Source of the DNA: CAMYLR01 sp039590215
GTDB lineage: Bacteria; Gemmatimonadota; Gemmatimonadetes; JACCXV01; JAHWKZ01
DNA: 14,535 nt
Direction: 5' to 3'
NCBI GenBank assembly: GCA_039590215.1
Contig: JBDHFX010000044.1
Coordinates: forward strand, 1-14,535
Shown: one piece after another, positions 1 through 7,299 of the stretch
Position numbering within the stretch: position 1 is the stretch's first letter
Layout: every line of letters begins with the position of its first letter
The notes under the pieces: model-generated
What the model was told of the DNA's origin: nothing
Database searches by the model: none
The model's input: only the letters and a program-made list of their open reading frames with translations
Made by a program: the position numbers and the translations under genes

Positions 1-1
1 C

Positions 2-349
2 GCGGGTGTGCCTGTCCGCGCGCCAGAGGGACCGATCGACGAGGAGTTGGCCTCCAGGGGGGCGCAACTGTTCAAGGAGCGCGGCTGTGTGGCGTGCCAC
101 ACGATCGGCGGTGGCCGACTGGTCGGACCTGACCTGGCGGGCGTCACCGAACACCGTGAGTTCGAGTGGTTCTACCACATGGTTATGCACCCTGACTCGA
201 TGATTCAGAATGATCCCGAGGCGCGGCAGCTCTTCGCAGAGTACGCGACCCCGATGACAAACATGAACGTTGCTCAGGACGATATCGTGCCGTTATGGGA
301 GCACGTCCGATTGGAATCGTCCAAAAGCGCGGAAGGAGACAGCCAATGA
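2..349 (+). CDS. nosC: Cytochrome c, NosC-like, 5' end outside window
   Basis: Small periplasmic c-type cytochrome, probably an electron donor to the N2O reductase encoded next. The reading frame is open to the window edge, so the signal peptide and true start lie upstream; the GTG at 8 is not a convincing start. One haem site, CVACH, is encoded at 86-100, followed by the GPDL segment usual in mono-haem cytochromes. Methionines in TPMTNM, about 52 residues after the haem histidine, are candidates for the distal ligand. The stop overlaps the nosZ start (ATGA, 346-349), so the two are translationally coupled. Small cytochromes of this kind (NosC1/NosC2) are typical of clade II nos clusters. The cytochrome identity is clear; assignment as NosC rests on context and overall resemblance. 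Confidence 0.88.
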   Translation, partial: AGVPVRAPEGPIDEELASRGAQLFKERGCVACHTIGGGRLVGPDLAGVTEHREFEWFYHMVMHPDSMIQNDPEARQLFAEYATPMTNMNVAQDDIVPLWEHVRLESSKSAEGDSQ

Positions 350-2202
350 AGCGGATCGGTAGTCGGTTTCACCAGCGGATCGGTAGTCGGTTTCACCCCG
401 CACTCGCTCTTGTCGCGGTGGCCTTTGTGAGCCTGACCGCGTGTCGTGCTGGTGTTGACACGGCGTCCGTGGGCGGTGTCGCCGAGGCCCGCGAGCTGAG
501 CGAGGCCGATGTGTTGGCTGCCGCGAAGACGTACGTCCCGACCGGACGAATGGATGAGTACCTCATGTTCTCGTCGGGCGGGCACTCGGGTCAAGTGTTG
601 GTCATCGGGATCCCGTCGATGCGGCTCCTGAAGGTCATCGGCGTGTTCACACCCGAGCCGTGGCAAGGGTACGGCTATGGCGCCGAGGAACACAAGGAGC
701 TCATGGCGTCAGGTGAGATGTCGGGACACGAGATCAAGTGGGGCGACACGCACCACCCCGCGCTGTCCGAAACGGACGGCGACTACGACGGGCAGTTCCT
801 GTTCATCAACGACAAAGCCAATCCACGGATTGCGGTGATCGATCTCCGCGATATGGAAACCAAGCAGATTGTAACCGACCCGCTGATGGGCTCCAACCAC
901 GGTGGGGCGTTCGTCACGCCGAATACCGAGTACGTGATCGAAGCCGCCCAGTACGCTGCGCCGCTCGACGGCAGCTACGCCCCTCTGGACGAGTACAAGG
1001 ACAAGTACCGCGGTGCGGTGACGCTTTTCAAGTTCGATCGCGAGCGCGGCCGGATCGACGTCGATCAATCGTTCTCGATCGAGTTGCCGCCGTACTGGCA
1101 AGATCTCTCCGATGCGGGCAAGGGGCCGTCGGCTGGCTGGATGTTCCTGAACTCGTTCAACACCGAGATGGCGACCGGTGGGATCGAGTCCGGCAATCCG
1201 CCGTTCGAGGCAGGAGCATCACAGAACGACATGGACTACCTCGCCATCATCAACTGGGAGCAAGCCGCCGTAGTGGCCGCTCAGCCGGGCAGAACGGTTA
1301 CGATCCAGGGGCGCCGCGTGATCCCGATGGCTACCGCCGTATCCGAGGGGTTGCTGTACTTCGTTCCCGAGCCCAAGAGCCCGCACGGGATCGACGTCAC
1401 ACCGGACGGCACGAAGATGATCGTGAGCGGCAAGCTAGATCCGCATGCCACCGTCTATTCGTGGGAGAAGATCCAGGCCGCCATTGCTAACAGCCAGTTC
1501 TCGGGTGAAGACGACTACGGAGTCCCGATTCTCGACTTCGACGCCGTCGTCGAAGGCCAGCTGGAGCTGGGGCTCGGGCCGCTCCACACCCAATACGCCC
1601 CCGACGGGATCGCCTTCACGAGCCTGTTCCTCGAGTCGGCGGTCGCCAAGTGGAACTACGAGACGCTCGAGCTGCTCGGGAAGCAGGCTGTCCACTACAA
1701 CGTCGGACATATCGCGACAGCGGAGGGTGACACCAAGTCCCCCGACGGCGGCTACCTCGTGTCACTCAACAAGTGGGCCATCGATCGCTTTCAGCCGGTT
1801 GGGCCGTTGCACCCGCAGAACTTCCAGCTGATCGACATCAGCGGACCGGAGATGTCCCTGCTCTACGATTCGCCGATCGGCATCGGTGAACCGCACTACG
1901 CGCAGATCATCAAGGCCGACAAGCTAAACGTGTGGACCACCTATCCGGAGGTCGGATGGGATCCGATGACGATGTCGAAGGTGGACGGGGCACCGGCGGC
2001 CGGTGATGAGCGGATCGAGCGCCGGGGGAACGAGGTGCACGTGTTCATGACCGCCATTCGTAGCCATTTCACACCCGAGCACATCAACGTGAACAGGGGT
2101 GACGAGGTGGTGCTGCACGTGACCAACATCGAGCTCGCTCAGGATGCGACGCACGGATTCGCGATCGATAAGTACAACGTGAGTAAGAAGGGAGGGGTTT
2201 GA
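346..2202 (+). CDS. nosZ: Nitrous oxide reductase NosZ, clade II-like, CuA domain truncated
   Basis: Catalytic subunit reducing N2O to N2 in the periplasm. The start is ATG 346, with GGAAGGAG at 331-338 upstream and an ATGA overlap with the cytochrome gene. The 618-residue product opens with a non-Tat signal peptide (no twin arginine) ending in a lipobox-like LTAC (C33), so it is Sec-exported and possibly a lipoprotein. The seven expected CuZ histidines are present in their family contexts: H136 and H137 (DTHHP), H185 (NHGG), H347 (SPHG), H367 (DPHA), H414 (GPLHT) and H455 (VGH). The C-terminal cupredoxin-like CuA domain starts normally and has its first ligand H603 (ATHGF). The protein then ends 15 residues later as YNVSKKGGV. 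The Cys, Trp, Cys, His and Met ligands of the CuA loop are absent, and no other frame downstream encodes them. Family identity is certain; activity is doubtful unless electrons reach CuZ another way. Confidence 0.96.
   Translation: MKRIGSRFHQRIGSRFHPALALVAVAFVSLTACRAGVDTASVGGVAEARELSEADVLAAAKTYVPTGRMDEYLMFSSGGHSGQVLVIGIPSMRLLKVIGVFTPEPWQGYGYGAEEHKELMASGEMSGHEIKWGDTHHPALSETDGDYDGQFLFINDKANPRIAVIDLRDMETKQIVTDPLMGSNHGGAFVTPNTEYVIEAAQYAAPLDGSYAPLDEYKDKYRGAVTLFKFDRERGRIDVDQSFSIELPPYWQDLSDAGKGPSAGWMFLNSFNTEMATGGIESGNPPFEAGASQNDMDYLAIINWEQAAVVAAQPGRTVTIQGRRVIPMATAVSEGLLYFVPEPKSPHGIDVTPDGTKMIVSGKLDPHATVYSWEKIQAAIANSQFSGEDDYGVPILDFDAVVEGQLELGLGPLHTQYAPDGIAFTSLFLESAVAKWNYETLELLGKQAVHYNVGHIATAEGDTKSPDGGYLVSLNKWAIDRFQPVGPLHPQNFQLIDISGPEMSLLYDSPIGIGEPHYAQIIKADKLNVWTTYPEVGWDPMTMSKVDGAPAAGDERIERRGNEVHVFMTAIRSHFTPEHINVNRGDEVVLHVTNIELAQDATHGFAIDKYNVSKKGGV
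351..397 (+). repeat. 24-bp tandem duplication in nosZ signal peptide
   Basis: A 23-base unit occurs twice without mismatch, at 351-373 and 375-397, with a period of 24 bases. It lies just after the nosZ start codon and duplicates the eight codons for RIGSRFHQ/P in frame. The positively charged n-region of the signal peptide is therefore doubled. Perfect identity suggests a recent slippage or duplication event. Confidence 0.95.
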
Positions 2203-2203
2203 G

Positions 2204-2629
2204 ATGCTAATCGAGAACTTGATTACACGTTCCGTGGCCACCGTCGTTGGCGATGACACGGTGGCCGATGCGGGCCAGATCATGAAGGACCGGGACGTTG
2301 GCTCCGTAGTCGTCGTGGAAGGCAAAGAGGTGGTTGGGATTCTGACCGATCGCGACATCGTGCTGCGTCTTGCTACCGACGGGCATGGCTCTTTGACCGC
2401 GCCGGTATCGTCGATCATGACGCGTGCGCCACTCTGCTTGCCGGCCAGTATCGACGTCGAGCAATGCTTGGAGCGTATGGAAGCACACGGCGTCCGGCGT
2501 GTGCCGATCCTCAACGATGAGAATGAGTTGATCGGCGTCGTCGCGCTGGATGACATCCTGATCCACCTGGGGAGGGTTCTCGGAATGGCCTCCGCGCTCG
2601 TTCGCGCCGAAGTCGCGGGCGTGGTTTGA
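2204..2629 (+). CDS. CBS-pair domain protein inside the nos operon
   Basis: Cytoplasmic protein of 141 residues made of two CBS motifs, roughly 1-60 and 70-130. It has the usual GSVVVVEGKEVVGILTDRDIV and HGVRRVPILNDENELIGVVALDDIL type repeats and no other domain. Stand-alone CBS pairs bind adenine nucleotides or similar ligands and act as sensors, but the partner here is unknown. The start is ATG 2204, with a GAAGGGAGGGG ribosome-binding site at 2188-2198 inside the altered 3' end of nosZ. The stop overlaps the next start as TTGA (2626-2629). Its position between nosZ and the membrane-protein gene is not the usual nos order, which suggests insertion or rearrangement. Confidence 0.9.
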   Translation: MLIENLITRSVATVVGDDTVADAGQIMKDRDVGSVVVVEGKEVVGILTDRDIVLRLATDGHGSLTAPVSSIMTRAPLCLPASIDVEQCLERMEAHGVRRVPILNDENELIGVVALDDILIHLGRVLGMASALVRAEVAGVV

Positions 2630-3228
2630 GGGATCTGACCGAGTTTTTTCGGGGCGACATCTCTCGCGCCAGCCGGGTGGTCCTACTGTTGGTGGCGCTG
2701 GCGCTGATCCCGTGTCTCTTCCTGCCGGTGTGGAACATCGGGCTCAAGGCACCACAGTACCCGCAAGGGCTGGAGCTCAAGATCTACTCGCACGAACTGG
2801 CGGGCGATCTCCACGAGATCAACATCCTGAATCATTACATCGGGATGGCCGAGATCGAGCCGGATGAGTTCCGCGAGTTCATCTTCATCCCGTTCTTCAT
2901 CCTCAGGTTTCTAGGATTTGCCGTTTTGGCCGCGCTGGTGGCGCAAATGTCGATCGCCGCCATTGGCTACATCGACTTTGCGGTGTTTGGCGCGGTCATG
3001 ATGTTCGATTTTCAGACTTGGTTAACGCGGTTCGGTCAGGGGCTTGCAAGTAGTGCGCCGCTAACAATTGATCCGTTCACGCCGAAGTTTTTCGGCGTCA
3101 CGAGTATCGGACAGTTTGAGGTCAACAGCTATCCGGCCGCCGGTGGGATGATCATGTTGATCGCCGGGGCGCTAGGCCCAGCCATCTTGATCTATGAGCT
3201 GTTACGGCGGCGACGCGCGGCGAATTGA
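2626..3228 (+). CDS. Polytopic membrane protein of the nos operon, NosB-like position
   Basis: Inner-membrane protein of 200 residues with four predicted transmembrane segments, near 18-37, 86-106, 109-127 and 173-192. A likely periplasmic stretch between the first two carries APQYPQGL (42-49) and LNHYIGM (68-74), motifs I associate with uncharacterised membrane proteins of nos clusters in Bacteroidetes and related phyla. In clade II clusters a multi-pass protein (NosB) sits close behind nosZ, so this may be its counterpart, but I do not recognise the family firmly. The start is TTG 2626, overlapping the previous stop (TTGA); no in-frame ATG precedes the first membrane helix. The stop overlaps a TTG in front of nosD in the same way. 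Confidence 0.8.
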   Translation: MRDLTEFFRGDISRASRVVLLLVALALIPCLFLPVWNIGLKAPQYPQGLELKIYSHELAGDLHEINILNHYIGMAEIEPDEFREFIFIPFFILRFLGFAVLAALVAQMSIAAIGYIDFAVFGAVMMFDFQTWLTRFGQGLASSAPLTIDPFTPKFFGVTSIGQFEVNSYPAAGGMIMLIAGALGPAILIYELLRRRRAAN

Positions 3229-3239
3229 GGATCGCCTGC

Positions 3240-4637
3240 ATGCGTACGCTGTTGTTTGTTTTTCTGTGGCCGCCTCTTCTCTCGGCCAAGCAGGAGCTTC
3301 GGGTCGGGCCGCAGGCCCACTTCCCGACGATCACCGAGGCCCTGCAGGTCGCTAGCCCCGGCGACACGGTCCGCGTCGCGCCGGGTCACTACCGGGAGCA
3401 GCTCGTCATCAACCGGTCGATCGTGCTGATCGGCGAGGGGTGGCCGATCGTCGACGGTGGCGGCAACGGCCACGTGGTCGAGGCGCTGGCGCCGATCGCG
3501 ATCTCGGGCTTCGTCATCCGAAGCTCAGGCGACGCCGTCGATCGTGAAGACTCGGGCCTCATGGTGCGCGCCGGGCCATCGAGTATCGTGAACAATCGGC
3601 TCGATGACGTGCTGTACGGCGTCTACGTCAAACAAGCCCCGGGGTCACTGGTCGCCGATAACCGGGTCGTAGGCAAACCGCTCGCCCTGGCCCGGCGCGG
3701 AGATGGCATTCGTCTTTGGTACAGTGCCGGGACCCGGGTCCTCGACAATGAAGTGCGCCAGGCTCGAGACGTAGTGGTCTACTTCTCTGATAGCCTGTCG
3801 ATGCGCGGTAATCGAGTCATCGACGGTCGCTACGGTCTCCACTACATGTACAGCAACCACAGCTTGGTCGAGGACAACTGGTTGGCCGGCAACCAGGTGG
3901 GGGCGTTCCTCATGTACTCGACGCATCTTGAGCTGAGCGGGAACGTTTTCGCCGGGGCTCGCGGAGCGACCGGGATGGGGCTCGGGCTCAAAGACGCCGA
4001 TCACGTTTCGGTCACGAGCAACTTGATGCTGAGGAACGCGATCGGTGTTCACCTCGACAACTCACCGCGGAGTGCGGAAATGTCCAATGAGTTTCGGGAC
4101 AATGCCTTCGCGTACAACGGAGTGGCCGTGCGATTGCTACCCGCGGTGGCGAATAATCGCTTCGTCGAAAACGCGTTTTCTGCTAACGGTCGCCCGGTAG
4201 GGGTTGCAGGAGGCGCGGGCAGGGAACAGGTCGCTCAGAACCAGTGGGCGCAGAACTACTGGAGTGATTACGTCGGTTTCGACGAAAACGGCGACGGCAT
4301 CGGAGACACCCCGTTCTCCCATGTCCGTTTCTCGGATGAGTTGTTGAGCCGACACCCAGACCTGCGCTTCTTTTCCGGTAGCCCAGCGCTGTCGATGCTC
4401 GATCAAATGGTGCGATTCTTCCCTCTTCTCCGACCGATTCCCATGGTTGTCGACAGCACGCCGAGACTGGTCGCATCCGCGCTCGATCCGTGGCGAGCAT
4501 CGATGGCCCAACAGCCTGTAAGCATCCGTCGACAAGACGCGGCTGGTGGCCGCTGGAGCGTGGTGTTGGCGGCCATGACGCTTGGTGCCATGTTGCTGAC
4601 ATGGAGTGTCATCGCGGATCGAGGTCGTGACCGATGA
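3240..4637 (+). CDS. nosD: NosD, periplasmic copper-site maturation protein
   Basis: Needed with NosF and NosY to build the CuZ centre of NosZ. The product has 465 residues: a short Sec signal (MRTLLFVFLWPPLLSA), then a right-handed beta-helix of carbohydrate-binding/sugar-hydrolase (CASH) type repeats. The family hallmarks NYWSDY and DENGDGIGDTP are present, as is a FFPLLRPIP stretch near the C-terminus. I chose ATG 3240, which begins the signal peptide directly and has TGAGG nine bases upstream; a TTG at 3225 overlapping the previous stop would add only five residues. Unusually, the tail has a hydrophobic helix (about 439-459) followed by DRGRDR, so the protein may be anchored at its C-terminus. 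The stop overlaps nosF (ATGA). Confidence 0.95.
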   Translation: MRTLLFVFLWPPLLSAKQELRVGPQAHFPTITEALQVASPGDTVRVAPGHYREQLVINRSIVLIGEGWPIVDGGGNGHVVEALAPIAISGFVIRSSGDAVDREDSGLMVRAGPSSIVNNRLDDVLYGVYVKQAPGSLVADNRVVGKPLALARRGDGIRLWYSAGTRVLDNEVRQARDVVVYFSDSLSMRGNRVIDGRYGLHYMYSNHSLVEDNWLAGNQVGAFLMYSTHLELSGNVFAGARGATGMGLGLKDADHVSVTSNLMLRNAIGVHLDNSPRSAEMSNEFRDNAFAYNGVAVRLLPAVANNRFVENAFSANGRPVGVAGGAGREQVAQNQWAQNYWSDYVGFDENGDGIGDTPFSHVRFSDELLSRHPDLRFFSGSPALSMLDQMVRFFPLLRPIPMVVDSTPRLVASALDPWRASMAQQPVSIRRQDAAGGRWSVVLAAMTLGAMLLTWSVIADRGRDR

Positions 4638-5374
4638 TCCAGGCTAGTCGACTGACCGTGCGGTACGGAAAGCACACGATTCTGGAGGCGATCGATCTCG
4701 AGATCGCGACCGGAGAACGCGTCGCCGTGCTGGGCGACAACGGCGCTGGGAAGACGACGCTGCTCAAGTGCATGCTGGGACTCGTCGACTTCGAGGGCCG
4801 ACTCGCTATCGACGGTTTGGACGTTAGGTCGAACGGTCGCGCAGTCCGACAGCGGTTGGCGTACGTCCCTCAGATGCCTCCGGTGTTCGATCTGTCCCTG
4901 GGCGGTTTCCTGGATTTGTTTGGCGCCATTCGCAACATCGAACCGACCAGCGTCGCAGAGCGGCTGTCGGAACTTGGGCTCGCCTTGGATACGTATGCGG
5001 CCAAGCCGATGCGACAGCTCTCGGGCGGGATGCTCCAGAAGGGGTATCTGGCTCTCGCGCTGGCGGCGGATGCCCCTGTGCTGTTGCTGGATGAGCCGAC
5101 GGCTGGTCTCGACCCAGGCTCTAGGCGGGAGTTCATAGAACACCTGCAGGACGTAAATGGAGATCGGGGCATGGTGCTGGCTACGCATCGCCTGGAAGAG
5201 GCCGAGTCGATCGCTGACCGATTGATCATCCTGCATCGTGGCGGGATCGTCTTCGATGGTCCACTGGGCGAATCCAACGGCACCGACGCGAGTGGCGGGA
5301 CCCGGGACCCGGCGCTGGAGCAAGTTGTAAAGCGCTTCTTGGCGATCGCCGATCAACCAGGGGCCGACCAATGA
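4634..5374 (+). CDS. nosF: NosF, ABC transporter ATPase for NosZ maturation
   Basis: Cytoplasmic ATPase that energises the NosDFY complex, thought to supply sulfur or copper for CuZ assembly. The 246-residue protein has a complete nucleotide-binding domain: Walker A GDNGAGKTT (34-42), Q-loop Q80, signature LSGGM (129-133), Walker B LLLDEPTAGLD (150-160) and switch histidine H185. The length is slightly short of many NosF proteins but no core motif is missing. It overlaps both neighbours by ATGA, consistent with co-translation of NosD, NosF and NosY. Position between nosD and nosY separates it from generic ABC-2 exporters with similar ATPases. Confidence 0.95.
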   Translation: MIQASRLTVRYGKHTILEAIDLEIATGERVAVLGDNGAGKTTLLKCMLGLVDFEGRLAIDGLDVRSNGRAVRQRLAYVPQMPPVFDLSLGGFLDLFGAIRNIEPTSVAERLSELGLALDTYAAKPMRQLSGGMLQKGYLALALAADAPVLLLDEPTAGLDPGSRREFIEHLQDVNGDRGMVLATHRLEEAESIADRLIILHRGGIVFDGPLGESNGTDASGGTRDPALEQVVKRFLAIADQPGADQ

Positions 5375-6183
5375 TCCGGCCACTCGTACGCCGAGAGATC
5401 CGTGACGCGGTACGTCGCTACTGGTTCGTCGTCAACGCGGCGGTGTTCGCGAGCGCCGGACTACTGCTCATGCTGTTCGGTCAGTCTGATGCGATGGTCT
5501 TGGGGTATCGAGGGTTCGCTCGTTCAATGGCTGGTCTGATGCATCTAGCACTGGTGTTCGTCCCGCTGATGGCGATCATTCCCGCAGTCGTCGCGATCTC
5601 CGGTGAGCGCGAGACCGGTACGCTGGACTACATCCTGGCGCAGCCAGTGACCGCGTCACAGGTGTTCGCAAGCAAGTGGTTGGGAGTCACTCTCGCCGTG
5701 TTGGTTTCGGTGCTGATCGGGCTCGGGATCACCGGGATGGTGGCCCTGCTGCGAGGTGTCCCGGGCACGTTGATCTTTGGCCTGATGGCGTTGACGTTGC
5801 TCCTCGCGGCGGCTTTTGTGTCGATCGGTCTACTGGTTTCGTCGTTCACCGCATCACGAACGCGCGCGACCACTATCGGTCTGACCGCGTGGTTGATGCT
5901 CCTGGGCTTGGGCACGCTCGGCATCATGAGCTCATTCGTGCAATGGGGACTGCAGCCGTTGCTGCTTCAGGCGTGGGCAGTCGTCAATCCGATAGAGGCG
6001 TATCGACTGGCGGGGGTCACGATCCTGGATCCCGGGGCGACATCGCTCGGCGCGGTCGGCCAGGCGTTGGTCGGGCGGTTTGGCCAGACGGGGGTGGTGG
6101 CGCTCGCCGCAACCTCGATGATCAGCTGGTGCGTCGGTGGGCTGGCGCTCGGAAAGAAGTTGTTCTCAGCACGAGTCTCATGA
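5371..6183 (+). CDS. nosY: NosY, ABC-2 type permease for NosZ maturation
   Basis: Inner-membrane permease partner of NosF. The 270-residue protein has about six hydrophobic helices and the ABC-2 family segment ERETGTLDYILAQPVTASQVF after the second helix, which contacts the ATPase. A late VVNPIEAYRLAG segment is typical of NosY. Start ATG 5371 overlaps the nosF stop (ATGA). This is the last + strand gene of the operon; its final six bases overlap the end of the convergent ZIP gene and no intrinsic terminator is visible between them. nosL is not seen and may lie upstream of the window. Confidence 0.94.
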   Translation: MIRPLVRREIRDAVRRYWFVVNAAVFASAGLLLMLFGQSDAMVLGYRGFARSMAGLMHLALVFVPLMAIIPAVVAISGERETGTLDYILAQPVTASQVFASKWLGVTLAVLVSVLIGLGITGMVALLRGVPGTLIFGLMALTLLLAAAFVSIGLLVSSFTASRTRATTIGLTAWLMLLGLGTLGIMSSFVQWGLQPLLLQAWAVVNPIEAYRLAGVTILDPGATSLGAVGQALVGRFGQTGVVALAATSMISWCVGGLALGKKLFSARVS

Positions 6184-6921
6184 GCCGCGCAGCACGGCTT
6201 GAAAGGCGAGCATCGCCAGGATCGACAACGCGACGCTGATCACCACCGAGATTCTCGGCGCGTCCTCGAGTGCGTCAGGAATGAGCTCGGCGAACACCAT
6301 CCAGATCATCGCTCCGCCGGCAAACCCAAGCCCGTACGGCAGGAAAGGCTGAAACGTCTCGACGAACAGGAAAGCGGGCACCGCCAGAAGTGGCTGTGGC
6401 AGACTCGAGAACACGCTCCAAGCCGCCGCCCGGGAGACGGATTCGCCGCGCGGGACCAAAACCAGACTGATCGCCAACCCCTCGGGGATGTTGTGAACGG
6501 CGATCGCCACCGTGATGAAGACTCCCAGTGTGATGCCGCCACCAAACGACACCCCCAGTCCGATACCTTCGGTCACCGAGTGGAGGGTCATGACGCCGAC
6601 GATCATTAGCGCCTTGCGGGCGTCGACTCCCTGCAGCTTGCCGATCCGGAGTCCATGGTCGTCTTTGAGCCAGCGCCCGGTTAGCAGGATGAACCCGACG
6701 CCAAACGCGGCCCCGGCCAAGACCTGCGACACGCCGTATGCGAAGCCTTCGCGGAAAAGACCGGCGCTGGCCGCTAGCATGAGGCCCGCAGCGATCGCAT
6801 TGGAAATCCCGAGCCAACTCCTTGCCGGCCGGCGCACGAGCGCGAACGGGAGCGCTCCGAGACCGGTCGCCAACGCCGTCGCGAGCGCGTAGAGGAATAC
6901 CGTCAGGACGCTGATCGACAC
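6178..6921 (-). CDS. ZIP family metal transporter
   Basis: Integral membrane importer of divalent metal ions (zinc, iron or manganese in characterised relatives), 247 residues with about eight helices. The metal-binding motifs are present: HSVTEG (H114, E118) in one helix and HNIPEG (H143, N144, E147) in the next. A later helix carries ELIPDA. It is closest in style to the GufA/ZupT group of bacterial ZIP proteins; the metal cannot be inferred. The start is GTG 6921, forced by an in-frame TAA immediately upstream, with only a weak ribosome-binding site. It lies 30 bases behind the DUF5335-like gene and is probably the last gene of that operon, converging on nosY with a 6-base overlap. Confidence 0.93.
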   Translation of the reverse strand: MSISVLTVFLYALATALATGLGALPFALVRRPARSWLGISNAIAAGLMLAASAGLFREGFAYGVSQVLAGAAFGVGFILLTGRWLKDDHGLRIGKLQGVDARKALMIVGVMTLHSVTEGIGLGVSFGGGITLGVFITVAIAVHNIPEGLAISLVLVPRGESVSRAAAWSVFSSLPQPLLAVPAFLFVETFQPFLPYGLGFAGGAMIWMVFAELIPDALEDAPRISVVISVALSILAMLAFQAVLRGS

Positions 6922-6951
6922 TTAGCGTCCCAATATACCGTTGCCTGCCCT

Positions 6952-7299
6952 TTACTCGTGGGTCGAGAGTCGCAGCAGCGTCTGTCCCTGCGCCGTGGCT
7001 ACTCGAAGCGCCTCGTCCGTACCACTGCTCGATGTCAGCAGATCGATCTCGATTACGCCGCGGATAACGTGGGTCATGTGTTGTCCTGGATCGACAAAGC
7101 CCCCAAACATGATCTCGACTTCGTCGTTGGCATGATCGTAGGACACGCCACGCAGCTGCCAGGTGAGGATCTCTTGGGCTCCGAGGTCAGCCTCGTCGAT
7201 CTCCAGAATTGTCATCCGTCCTGCATTGTGCTCGGTGAAGCTCTCGAGCTCCTTTGCCCAATGAGGTCGTGCAAGTGTTGTCGTGGCACTGCCTGTCAT
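6952..7299 (-). CDS. DUF5335-like small protein
   Basis: Cytoplasmic protein of 115 residues with no signal peptide or membrane helix. It resembles the DUF5335 family of about 110 residues: WAKELESFTEHNAGR, then LEIDEADLGAQ, then a GVSYDHANDEVEIMF strand and an IRGVIEIDL stretch. The function of the family is unknown. I chose ATG 7299, which has GGAGG eight bases upstream and overlaps the stop of the stress-protein gene (ATGA). A longer frame to 7386 would lie inside that gene. Coupling to a universal stress protein suggests a stress-related role, by inference. Confidence 0.8.
   Translation of the reverse strand: MTGSATTTLARPHWAKELESFTEHNAGRMTILEIDEADLGAQEILTWQLRGVSYDHANDEVEIMFGGFVDPGQHMTHVIRGVIEIDLLTSSSGTDEALRVATAQGQTLLRLSTHE

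Noticed and set aside
295..345. Upstream in-frame extension of nosZ starting at 295
   Set aside because: It would overlap the cytochrome gene by 55 bases and place 17 residues before a good signal peptide; ATG 346 has the ribosome-binding site and an ATGA overlap.
4403..5383. Long - strand open frame of 326 codons
   Set aside because: It is fully antisense to nosD and nosF, which have strong family motifs; its translation is rich in Arg, Gln and Ser and has no recognisable domain.
6170..6190. Possible bidirectional terminator between nosY and the ZIP gene
   Set aside because: The genes overlap by 6 bases and no stem followed by a T run is visible.
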